NCBI GenBank assembly: GCA_028288585.1
Contig: JAQBNL010000014.1
Location: 1 to 43,149, forward strand
Origin: Chitinophagaceae bacterium
Lineage (GTDB): Bacteria; Bacteroidota; Bacteroidia; Chitinophagales; Chitinophagaceae
Direction of reading: 5' to 3'
DNA length: 43,149 nt
Made by a program: the position numbers and the translations under genes. Of this stretch, positions 17,821-24,924 are shown piece by piece. Position 1 is the stretch's first letter. Each line of letters opens with the position of its first letter. The notes below the pieces were generated by a model. It worked only from the letters and a program-made list of their open reading frames with translations, made no database searches and was not told where the DNA came from.

Positions 17821-18709
17821 CGGCAGGTATGTTACTAAAATAAAACAGCCTGTATACATCAAACAGAAATAAAGAAGGGTTATTTGATTGTATGTTTTTT
17901 TCAATATAATTTTTAAACGGTATTACCACAGCCTTAAATACATTTACTATATGACACGATTGCAACAATGCGTAATACCTAAATAATTTTACGTGGCGTA
18001 TTAAAATTTTACGTGGTACTTCATAACTGATATTTTTTAAGTTAATTAAAGCATTCTTTGCTTTATTAATAAAAGCTTCATTGGTATCAAGTACTAAATG
18101 TAAAACGGGGTTATTAATGTATCGTATAGTGCAATTCATATTTTCCAACTCTATTCCCATTAAAGTGTCTTCATGTCCATAACCGCTTAATGCATCATTA
18201 AACGTAATCTGCGTGAATACATTTTTCTTTATCATAAAATTATTACTCATGAAACCATAAAATGAATAGCTGTTAGTTGTTTTATTTTTTTCCCGCTCTC
18301 TCCCATACTTCCAATGCAGGCTGTATTGGTGATCAACAGGCGCTTCCGGGTCATAAACCCTGCCACCTGCAATAACATCTTTGCCGGATGCTATGCTCTT
18401 ATAATACGATATTAAAAATTCTTCACTTAGGATTTTACTGTCGCCATCAATGAATAACAGCCAATCATAATTAGCTGTTGCTGCTAATTTTTTACGAATG
18501 TTAATCCGCCCAATATTCTTCTCTAATTTTATATATTTTACAAACGGCATAAGTGATACCCCCGAATTCAGAAGGCTGAATTTTTCATCAGAGCCATCAT
18601 CCATTACAATTATTTCTGCATTTAACCGGGAGTTTAAAACCTGGTCACTTAAATTTGAAGTAAGGCCGCATACATCAATATTATATACAGGTAATAATAT
18701 GGAAATCAT
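17801..18709 (-). CDS. GT2-family glycosyltransferase
   Basis: 302 residues, GT-A fold. ISILLPVYN opens the nucleotide-binding domain, then IVMDDGSDE, WLLFIDGDSKIL (DXD-type metal site) and SGYGHEDTLMG (GHED motif, catalytic acid region). The C-terminal 90 residues are hydrophobic and basic without a clear membrane span. It adds a sugar to a glycan acceptor. Its ATG overlaps the stop of ftsE by four bases (ATGA, 18709-18706), so it is likely translated with ftsE. It ends inside the end of the convergent glycosyltransferase. The nearby glycan genes suggest a shared pathway although strand and operon differ. Confidence 0.9.
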   Translation of the reverse strand: MISILLPVYNIDVCGLTSNLSDQVLNSRLNAEIIVMDDGSDEKFSLLNSGVSLMPFVKYIKLEKNIGRINIRKKLAATANYDWLLFIDGDSKILSEEFLISYYKSIASGKDVIAGGRVYDPEAPVDHQYSLHWKYGREREKNKTTNSYSFYGFMSNNFMIKKNVFTQITFNDALSGYGHEDTLMGIELENMNCTIRYINNPVLHLVLDTNEAFINKAKNALINLKNISYEVPRKILIRHVKLFRYYALLQSCHIVNVFKAVVIPFKNYIEKNIQSNNPSLFLFDVYRLFYFSNIPAAINRVY

Positions 18710-19395
18710 AAATGAGCTATGCTGGCATTATCATAAACTTTACCCCTTTCAGTTTTTATAGTTCTTGCAGGAAATTTATTTATGACGATATAATCGTGTG
18801 TTGCCATTACAACGGCTGTTCCATAATCACGGCTGATATGAAATAGTAACTGCATAATTTCATCAGAGGTTTCGGGATCAAGATTACCCGTTGGTTCATC
18901 GGCCAAAATTAATTTAGGAGAATTTAATAAAGCTCTTGCAATATCCACTCTTTGCTGTTCGCCGCCACTTAATTCAAAAGGCATTTTAAAGCCCTTTGTT
19001 TTTAACCCGACTTTATCAAGCACATCAGCAATCTTTTCATTCATTAGTTTATCATCCTTCCACCCGGTGGCTTTTAAAACAAATTTCAGATTGTTATTTA
19101 CATCCCTGTCAGTAAGCAATTGAAAATCCTGGAATACAACTCCCAAATTTCTTCTCAGGAAAGGCACTTTCTTCCAGTCCATATTTTTTAGGTCGTATCC
19201 GGCAACTTTCCCTTCTCCTTCTCTTAATTCAAGATCTCCATACAGGGTTTTCAGCAGGCTTGATTTTCCCGTACCTGTTTTACCCACTAAATAAACAAAC
19301 TCACCTTTATTAATACTGATGTTTACATCAGAAAGTATTAATGATTCTCCCTGGTAAATATTTACATTCTGTAATTCTAAAATTGGTTCAGCCAT
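18706..19395 (-). CDS. ftsE: FtsE-like ABC transporter ATPase
   Basis: 229 residues from ATG 19395 ([11 protein letters not shown]); the frame extends to an earlier start at 19434 but a -7 element lies at 19432-19439. Walker [11 protein letters not shown]-loop VFQDFQLL, signature LSGGEQQR, Walker [10 protein letters not shown] and the H-loop ATHDY are all present. FtsE with the membrane protein FtsX drives peptidoglycan hydrolases during division. FtsX is not adjacent, which is common in Bacteroidota. A LolD-like lipoprotein transporter ATPase is the closest alternative, but the short 229-residue form with [17 protein letters not shown] fits FtsE. The stop overlaps the GT2 start. Confidence 0.88.
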   Translation of the reverse strand: MAEPILELQNVNIYQGESLILSDVNISINKGEFVYLVGKTGTGKSSLLKTLYGDLELREGEGKVAGYDLKNMDWKKVPFLRRNLGVVFQDFQLLTDRDVNNNLKFVLKATGWKDDKLMNEKIADVLDKVGLKTKGFKMPFELSGGEQQRVDIARALLNSPKLILADEPTGNLDPETSDEIMQLLFHISRDYGTAVVMATHDYIVINKFPARTIKTERGKVYDNASIAHL

Positions 19396-19431
19396 ATCAA
19401 AAATAATAATCGCTTTAGTAATTATATGCTG

Positions 19432-19439
19432 CAAATGTA
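19432..19439 (-). promoter_or_regulatory. -7 promoter element of ftsE
   Basis: Minus-strand TACATTTG fits TAnnTTTG, 37 bases before the chosen ftsE ATG. No TTG at -33. It lies about 64 bases from the divergent BlaI-type operator region. Confidence 0.45.
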
Positions 19440-19502
19440 AAATTATAATGCCATCCGTTTTTATTTAAATAATAAACCTGTGTTAATAACTATTTATATC
19501 TA

Positions 19503-19538
19503 AACTAAAAAAATAGTTGTAAAACTAAAAAATTAGTT
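19503..19538 (+). promoter_or_regulatory. Twin palindromic operator of the BlaI-type repressor
   Basis: Two copies of AACTA-N6-TAGTT occur at 19503-19518 and 19523-19538, with the same start spaced exactly 20 bases apart (about two helical turns). A further lone AACTA half-site lies at 19488-19492. The second copy fills the promoter spacer. BlaI/MecI proteins bind such short dyads as dimers, and this site is directly upstream of the blaI-type gene, so autoregulation is the simplest reading. The protein-DNA match itself is not shown. Confidence 0.7.
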
Positions 19539-19547
19539 ATAGGTTTG
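19517..19547 (+). promoter_or_regulatory. Promoter of the BlaI-type/M56-amidase operon
   Basis: TTG at 19517-19519, a 20-base spacer and TAGGTTTG at 19540-19547 fit the Bacteroidota consensus. The operator copy at 19523-19538 lies inside the spacer, so repressor binding should block RNA polymerase. The leader to the ATG at 19575 is about 20 bases. Confidence 0.65.
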
Positions 19548-19574
19548 TTTTTGAAAAGTAAAACTGGTTAAAAA

Positions 19575-19934
19575 ATGAAAACATTAACTAAAGCAGAAGA
19601 ACAAATAATGCAGGTAATATGGAAACTGGATAAAGCTTTTCTCCGGGAAATAATTGATGAATTATCAAATCCTAAGCCGCATCAAAACACTGTAGCAACG
19701 ATTGTAAAGATATTGATTGAAAAAGAGTTTGTTGGGGTTACAGTCTTTGGCAGAACGCATCAATATTATCCGCTGGTTAGTAAAGATGTTTACTCAAAAG
19801 GCTCAATTAAGAACCTGGTAAAAGGATATTTTGAAGGGTCATTCAGCAATGCGGTTTCTTTTATGGTTAAAGAAAATAATTTAAGTATAGAAGAACTCGA
19901 GCTATTATTAAAACAATTGAAAAAGAATAAATAA
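19575..19934 (+). CDS. BlaI/MecI/CopY-family transcriptional repressor
   Basis: 119 residues, the standard length. It starts MKTLTKAEEQIMQVIWKLDK, the family N-terminus, followed by a winged helix with NTVATIVKILIEKEFV and the wing VTVFGRTHQYYPLVSKD. The C-terminal helices (KGSIKNLVKGYFEGSFSNAVSFMVKEN) form the dimerisation arm in which BlaR1-type proteases cut classical BlaI. It represses its own operon through the twin dyads upstream. The next gene, 22 bases away, encodes the M56 protease expected to inactivate it. No beta-lactamase gene is present here. Confidence 0.93.
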   Translation: MKTLTKAEEQIMQVIWKLDKAFLREIIDELSNPKPHQNTVATIVKILIEKEFVGVTVFGRTHQYYPLVSKDVYSKGSIKNLVKGYFEGSFSNAVSFMVKENNLSIEELELLLKQLKKNK

Positions 19935-19956
19935 TTCAACACATTAAAATAATGTT

Positions 19957-21492
19957 ATGCTAACATTCGCTTACTATCTTTTAAAAATAATTATCTGCTC
20001 CGGTATTTTATATGGGTATTATATTATAGCGTTGCGTGATAAAATCTTTCATAAATGGAACAGGTTTTATTTATTAGCCGCTATGATATTATCATTGGCA
20101 GCGCCGCTGATAAAAATTAATGTCTGGCAAAAAGATAATGAGCCAAAAACACAGGTAGTTCAATTGCTGCAGATTGTAAGCAGTGGTGATGAAATTGTTT
20201 TTGACTATACCAGGAATAAGAACAGCTTTCATGTAGATGCTTCCAGGCTTTCAATATTTATCTATATAACTGTTTCAGGTTTTCTGTTAGCATTTCTTAT
20301 CCTGACATTGCTTAAAATAAGCAGGTTAAAGAGAAATAATAAGCAGCTTATTGTAGAGGGAGTAAACTTTATAAATACAAATGCCAAAGGCACGCCTTTT
20401 TCTTTTTTCAATAATATTTTCTGGAATGATAAGATTGATATTAATTCTTCAACAGGGAAGCAAATTTTTAAACACGAGGTAGCCCATGTTCAGGAAAAAC
20501 ACAGCTACGATAAAGTCTTTATAAATATTGTTCTGACCCTTTTCTGGATCAATCCTTTCTTTTGGCTCATGCACAAAGAACTAAACATGATACATGAATT
20601 TACCGCAGATAAAAAAGCTTTGGAAGACAGCGACACAGAAGCTTTTGCTGCAATGATATTACAGGCTACTTATCCCGGCCGGCAATTTATTCTAACAAAT
20701 AATTTTTTCTATTCACCCATAAAAAGAAGACTACTCATGTTAACCAAAAACAAAAATCCAAAAATAAATTATCTAAGCAGAATGCTTGTATTGCCATTAA
20801 CTGCTTTGGTATTTTTTGCTTTCACCTTAAAGATGAAAACAATTAATTCCGCCAATAATTATTCCGGTAAAAAAATTACTGTCGTAATTGATGCAGGACA
20901 TGGTGGTGACGATAAAGGCATCTCTGTAAATAATATTTATGAAAAAGATGTGGCGCTTTCAATTGCAAAAGAGATTAAAGAACTAAATAAAAATGACAAG
21001 ATCAATATTATATTATCAAGAGAAGATGATAAAACTATAAGTGTAAAAGACAGGGTAATATTTTCGAAGGCAAATAACGCTGATCTTTTTGTATCGATTC
21101 ATATTGATGGTGAAGAAAATAAAAATTCTCATAGCGGACTAAGCGTTCTTATCCCTAAAAATGACAATGCTTATTTAAAAGAGAGCAAAATTCTTGGTAC
21201 GGGGATACTTGAGTCTTTTAAAACTAATTATCAGCTTCAGGTTTCTGGTGATTTAAAGCAGAGTGAGCACGGAGGAGTATGGGTTTTAAAAGCTAATGAA
21301 TGCCCTGCTGTTTTAATTGAAGCCGGATTTCTTACTACACAAAAAGACTTTGAATATTTATCAAAGAAAAAGAATCAGCAAATAATTGCACAAAATATTT
21401 TGAATGGAATTGAGAAATATGCAACACAAACAATTACCCTTCAAACGAATAATAAAATTTCTCCGATAACTTTTACATTTGCTAATAATTAG
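19957..21492 (+). CDS. M56 (BlaR1-like) membrane protease fused to N-acetylmuramoyl-L-alanine amidase
   Basis: 511 residues. Helices at about 2-24, 36-54, 97-119 and 187-205 surround the M56 protease: zinc motif H173-E-V-A-H177 and a third ligand E214 in HEFTADKKA. A further helix at 275-293 should place the C-terminus in the periplasm. Residues 306-490 are an Amidase_3 domain with the complete zinc triad H315 (VIDAGHGG), E329 (YEKD) and H382 (SIHID) and the catalytic E455 (LIEAGF). In BlaR1 this position holds a penicillin-binding sensor. The combined protein could sense or cut peptidoglycan fragments and then release the adjacent repressor by proteolysis; that is inference. Both catalytic sets look intact. 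The gene ends three bases before the purM stop, converging. Confidence 0.9.
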   Translation: MLTFAYYLLKIIICSGILYGYYIIALRDKIFHKWNRFYLLAAMILSLAAPLIKINVWQKDNEPKTQVVQLLQIVSSGDEIVFDYTRNKNSFHVDASRLSIFIYITVSGFLLAFLILTLLKISRLKRNNKQLIVEGVNFINTNAKGTPFSFFNNIFWNDKIDINSSTGKQIFKHEVAHVQEKHSYDKVFINIVLTLFWINPFFWLMHKELNMIHEFTADKKALEDSDTEAFAAMILQATYPGRQFILTNNFFYSPIKRRLLMLTKNKNPKINYLSRMLVLPLTALVFFAFTLKMKTINSANNYSGKKITVVIDAGHGGDDKGISVNNIYEKDVALSIAKEIKELNKNDKINIILSREDDKTISVKDRVIFSKANNADLFVSIHIDGEENKNSHSGLSVLIPKNDNAYLKESKILGTGILESFKTNYQLQVSGDLKQSEHGGVWVLKANECPAVLIEAGFLTTQKDFEYLSKKKNQQIIAQNILNGIEKYATQTITLQTNNKISPITFTFANN

Positions 21493-21495
21493 AGA

Positions 21496-22677
21496 TCAAA
21501 AAATCATCTCTTCTGTTTTAGTATTAATAATTAGCTGCTTTTTATCACTGGCCTCTACCCTGCCGATAATTTGTGCCTCTATTTTAAAAGCTTTCGCTAA
21601 ATTAATTATTGATGCAGCAAAGTCTTCATCGGTGTAAATTTCCATTCGGCAGCCCATATTAAATACCTGGTACATTTCTTTGTCATCTGATGCACTGGCT
21701 TCCTGTATCAATTTAAATATTAATGGCGGGTCAAATAAATTATCTTTTATCACTTTCACATTGTCAGGAATATATTTCAGGCATTTTGTTTGCCCGCCGC
21801 CGCTGCAATGTATTAATCCATATATTCTGTCAAAATTGCTTTCTAAAAGAGCTTTTATAAGTGGTGCAAAAGTACGGGTGGGAGACAGCAAAAGCTTGCC
21901 AATATTTACATCCGGGTTGTAGTTTGTAGTTTGTAGTTTATAGTTATCAGTTAGCTTGTGTTTTCCAATATACACTACATCATCACTCAATCCATTGTCA
22001 AAGCTTTCCTTAAAATTATCAGCATAAAATTTATTTAAGATATCATGCCTGGCAGAAGTAAGCCCGTTACTGCCTATCCCGCTGTTATATTCATTTTCAT
22101 AAGTTGATTGTCCGTAGCTTGCAAGCCCGACAATTACATTTCCGGCTTTTATGTTTTCGTTAGAGATTATCTTGTTCTTCCGCTGCCTTGCAGTCATAGT
22201 GCCATTAACTGCTATGGTTCTAACAACATCACCAACATCAGCAGTTTCACCGCCCACGTAATGAATATTGATACCAAAGGTTTTCATCTTATCAAAAAAT
22301 TCCTGTGTGCCGTTGATGATTTGTTCCAGAACTTCACCCGGAATAAGATTTTTATTCCTGTCAATTGTTGAATTGAAAATAACATTGTCATAAATGCCCA
22401 CACATAAAAGGTCATCAAGATTCATTACAACTGCATCCTGTGCAATACCTTTCCACACAGAAATATCTCCTGTTTCTTTCCAATATAAATAAGCCAGGAT
22501 ACTTTTAGTACCGGCTCCGTCAGCATGCATTACATTTATAAAATTCTCATCCCCGCCCAAATGATCCGGGTAAATTTTACAAAAAGCCTTAGGAAATAAA
22601 CCCTGGTCTAAATTTTTGGTTGCAGCGTGTACTTCTTCTTTTTGTGCAGATACGCCACGCTTTGAGTATAGAGACAT
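21496..22677 (-). CDS. purM: Phosphoribosylformylglycinamidine cyclo-ligase (AIR synthetase)
   Basis: 393 residues from the ATG at 22677 (MSLYSKRGV); a longer frame begins with TTG at 22719 but homologues start near this ATG. Motifs: GVSAQKEEVHAATKN, HADGAGTKSILAYLYW, DLLCVGIYDNVIFNSTIDRN, HYVGGETADVGDVV, LLSPTRTFAPLIKALLE and HCSGGGQTKCLKY. PurM closes the imidazole ring of AIR with ATP, step five of purine synthesis. The long form with a C-terminal NMGCRMEIY region is the Bacteroidota type. Unusual: a heptanucleotide array (21919-21953) inserts YKLQTTNYN-like residues in a loop between KLTD and the SPTRTF motif. Confidence 0.93.
   Translation of the reverse strand: MSLYSKRGVSAQKEEVHAATKNLDQGLFPKAFCKIYPDHLGGDENFINVMHADGAGTKSILAYLYWKETGDISVWKGIAQDAVVMNLDDLLCVGIYDNVIFNSTIDRNKNLIPGEVLEQIINGTQEFFDKMKTFGINIHYVGGETADVGDVVRTIAVNGTMTARQRKNKIISNENIKAGNVIVGLASYGQSTYENEYNSGIGSNGLTSARHDILNKFYADNFKESFDNGLSDDVVYIGKHKLTDNYKLQTTNYNPDVNIGKLLLSPTRTFAPLIKALLESNFDRIYGLIHCSGGGQTKCLKYIPDNVKVIKDNLFDPPLIFKLIQEASASDDKEMYQVFNMGCRMEIYTDEDFAASIINLAKAFKIEAQIIGRVEASDKKQLIINTKTEEMIF
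21919..21953. repeat. Heptanucleotide array inside purM
   Basis: Five successive 7-base units on the + strand: GTAGTTT three times exact, then ATAGTTA and TCAGTTA. The array lies in frame within purM and encodes a short Thr/Asn/Tyr-rich loop on the minus strand. Since 7 is not divisible by 3, gain or loss of one unit would shift the reading frame. Confidence 0.85.
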
Positions 22678-22716
22678 CCCGTTTTTTTGATAATTGTAAA
22701 AGTAATGTTCAATAGG

Positions 22717-22744
22717 CAATTTTCAATTTTCAACTATCAATTAA
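22717..22744. repeat. Heptanucleotide array between purM and ribF
   Basis: Four 7-base units: CAATTTT, CAATTTT, CAACTAT, CAATTAA. It lies between the purM start and the ribF promoter and has the same unit length and a related AACTAT core as the array inside purM. Confidence 0.7.
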
Positions 22745-22750
22745 CTAAAT

Positions 22751-22758
22751 TAGTTTTG
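22751..22758 (+). promoter_or_regulatory. -7 promoter element of ribF
   Basis: TAGTTTTG fits TAnnTTTG, 11 bases before the ribF ATG. The -33 region is T-rich but has no TTG. The leader is too short for an FMN riboswitch. Confidence 0.45.
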
Positions 22759-22769
22759 CACCTCTTTAT

Positions 22770-23699
22770 ATGCAGGTTCATCATGATATAAATAATTTAC
22801 CTCTTTTTAAAAATGCTGTAATAACTATTGGCACTTTTGATGGTGTACATACCGGTCATTTACAAATAATAAAGCAGTTAACAGAAGAGGCTAAAAAAAT
22901 AAACGGCGAAGCTGTAATTGTTACTTTTGATCCGCATCCGCGGATGGTTATCTCACCTGGTAAATCACAGATACAGCTTCTAAATACGCTGGATGAAAAG
23001 ATAGTATTACTCGATAAACAGGGAATAGATCATTTAGTTGTAGTTCCCTTTACAAAACAATTTTCAGAACAATCTGCTGAAAAATATATAAAAGAATTTC
23101 TTGTTAACAGGTTTCATCCACATACTATTATCATTGGGTATGATCACCATTTTGGGAATGAGAGAAAGGGCAATTACAAATTACTGGAAGCATACGCAGA
23201 AGAATTTAATTATACGGTTAAAGAGATTCCTGAGCATGTATTAAATCATGTAACTATAAGTTCTACTAAAATACGTGAGGCTCTTTTAAGCTCAGACCCT
23301 GAAACGGCGAATCAGTGTCTTGGCTATGATTATTTTTTTGAAGGATTGGTAATTGATGGCAATAAATTAGGAAGAACGCTTGGATACCCCACCGCTAATC
23401 TTAGTTTGAATGACAAAAATAAATTGATACCCGGCAATGGAATTTATGCTGTTCAATTAACAATTGGCAGGGAGCAACTGATTTTAAAAGGGATGATGAG
23501 CATTGGCATTAGGCCAACAATAGCCAATAGCGAGCGAACAATCGAAGTAAACATTTTTGATTTTGATAAAGATATTTATGGAAAGAGCATAAGAGTATAT
23601 CTAAAAAAATACCTCAGGGAAGAAAAGAAATTTTCAGGATTAGAAGAATTGAAAAATGCAATTGCACAGGATAAAATTGATGCACTGAAATATGTATGA
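22770..23699 (+). CDS. ribF: Bifunctional riboflavin kinase / FAD synthetase
   Basis: 309 residues. The N-terminal adenylyltransferase domain shows ITIGTFDGVHTGHLQII (nucleotide-binding HxGH-like), FDPHPR, VVPFTKQFSEQSAEKYI and ISSTKIREAL. The C-terminal riboflavin kinase shows GRTLGYPTANLSL (Mg-ATP binding, PTAN motif) and GMMSIGIRPT. It makes FMN from riboflavin and then FAD. It is transcribed away from purM. The short gap to purM holds a heptad repeat and a -7 element. Its end lies 10 bases before the holA stop on the other strand. Confidence 0.95.
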   Translation: MQVHHDINNLPLFKNAVITIGTFDGVHTGHLQIIKQLTEEAKKINGEAVIVTFDPHPRMVISPGKSQIQLLNTLDEKIVLLDKQGIDHLVVVPFTKQFSEQSAEKYIKEFLVNRFHPHTIIIGYDHHFGNERKGNYKLLEAYAEEFNYTVKEIPEHVLNHVTISSTKIREALLSSDPETANQCLGYDYFFEGLVIDGNKLGRTLGYPTANLSLNDKNKLIPGNGIYAVQLTIGREQLILKGMMSIGIRPTIANSERTIEVNIFDFDKDIYGKSIRVYLKKYLREEKKFSGLEELKNAIAQDKIDALKYV

Positions 23700-23709
23700 A
23701 CCGGGGGCC

Positions 23710-24714
23710 TTATGTATGATTAATAATCTTTACCGCCAGTTCTTTCATCAATGAGGCATCTGAAATGCCGATACTATTAACCCCTATGCTTTTTAAATTG
23801 TACTCATGCAATAACATCAGTGTTTGCTCTACACCGGAATAAGAATAATTTAAAACTGTTTCTAATGCCTGTCTTGCTGCATAAGGATTATTGTAAAACA
23901 TTGGCCGTAATGCCTTTTCAGTTTTATCAGTCATTTGAAAAACAGTAAGCACTTTGCTAAAGTGGTTGTATAAAGCAGGCAGCAACATTTGTATAGGTGC
24001 AGCTTTTGGGTTGCCTTCAAAATATTGGATAATAGTAATTGCTTTAGCAAGGTCTTTATTGCTTAGTGCCTGCTGCAATTCAAAAACATTGTATTCCTTA
24101 CTTATGCCAACATATTTTTCAATGTCATCTTCTGTAATATTTTTTCTGTCACTAAGATTCATGGATACCTTTTCAAACTCATTAGCGATACGGTTCAAAT
24201 CATTTCCAATATGATCCACCAATAATGTTAATGCTCTTGGAGTAATTGTAAATCCCTTTGACTGGATAAAATTATTTATCCATGCCGGTAATTGATTATC
24301 GTATAATTTTTTGGCAGATAAAACCTCTCCATTCTGCTTTAATAATTTGGCAAGCTTGCTTCTGCCATCTATCGTTTTACCTTTATAAGAAACAACAAAA
24401 ACGGTTGATGCAAGAGGATTTGTAATATAGTTTTCCAGCTTATCAATATCCTTCATCTGCTGGGCCTCTTTTAAAAGAACTACCTGCCTTTGTGCAAACA
24501 TGGGGTAGCGGCTGCAGGCGTTTACAACCTCCGCCCAGTTAGCATCTTTACCATAAAATACGCTCAGGTTAAATGCAGCATCCGCTTCGGATAGAATATG
24601 ATGTTCTGCATAATCAACTACTTCATCAATGTAAAATTCCTCCTCTCCTTCCAGCCAATAGAATGGTTTAAAAATATTTTTCTTCCAGTCAGTTATTATT
24701 TTTTCAGCACTCAT
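23710..24714 (-). CDS. holA: DNA polymerase III, delta subunit
   Basis: 334 residues from the ATG at 24714 (MSAEKIITDWKKNIF). A GGAG Shine-Dalgarno lies eight bases before it. An earlier in-frame ATG at 24765 overlaps the -7 element at 24763-24770, so it would not be in the transcript. Motifs are FYWLEGEEEFYIDEVVDYAE (degenerate P-loop region), QRQVVLLKEAQQMKD, and LVDHIGNDLNRIANEFEK in the lid and collar. Delta opens the sliding clamp as part of the clamp loader. The first 200 residues match family structure; identity is well supported by motif and length. Confidence 0.9.
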   Translation of the reverse strand: MSAEKIITDWKKNIFKPFYWLEGEEEFYIDEVVDYAEHHILSEADAAFNLSVFYGKDANWAEVVNACSRYPMFAQRQVVLLKEAQQMKDIDKLENYITNPLASTVFVVSYKGKTIDGRSKLAKLLKQNGEVLSAKKLYDNQLPAWINNFIQSKGFTITPRALTLLVDHIGNDLNRIANEFEKVSMNLSDRKNITEDDIEKYVGISKEYNVFELQQALSNKDLAKAITIIQYFEGNPKAAPIQMLLPALYNHFSKVLTVFQMTDKTEKALRPMFYNNPYAARQALETVLNYSYSGVEQTLMLLHEYNLKSIGVNSIGISDASLMKELAVKIINHT

Positions 24715-24762
24715 ATTTTTCTCCTTCAATGGTGTCCCGGCGGACAACAGAAATTCTTCGGG

Positions 24763-24770
24763 CAAATATA
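24763..24770 (-). promoter_or_regulatory. -7 promoter element of holA
   Basis: Minus-strand TATATTTG fits TAnnTTTG, 48 bases before the chosen ATG. It fixes the downstream start as the real one. No clear -33 TTG. Confidence 0.5.
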
Positions 24771-24924
24771 TATACTTCTGCTATCCTGTATTTTAACTTT
24801 ATGTTTTAGCTTTAATAATTGGATGAGTTATAGAAATTATTGAGTTTTGCTGGCATAATTTTAGATAACTTTACCTGCTTTTATTTTAGGATCAGTTATT
24901 CATCAACCCACTAAATAATCAATT

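Noticed and set aside
18706-19395. ftsE gene as a LolD-type lipoprotein transporter ATPase
   Set aside because: LolD and FtsE share motifs; the N-terminal [17 protein letters not shown] pattern and short length favour FtsE. LolC/E genes are not adjacent. Kept as an alternative in the entry only.
19957-21492. A frameshift or misassembly joining an M56 gene to a separate amidase gene
   Set aside because: The frame is continuous through a hydrophobic helix and linker with no internal stop and no composition break; codon use is even across the junction. It still deserves confirmation in relatives.
22680-22770. Possible FMN riboswitch upstream of ribF
   Set aside because: Only about 11 bases lie between the -7 element and the ATG, and the space before that is the heptad array; no conserved RFN helices are visible.
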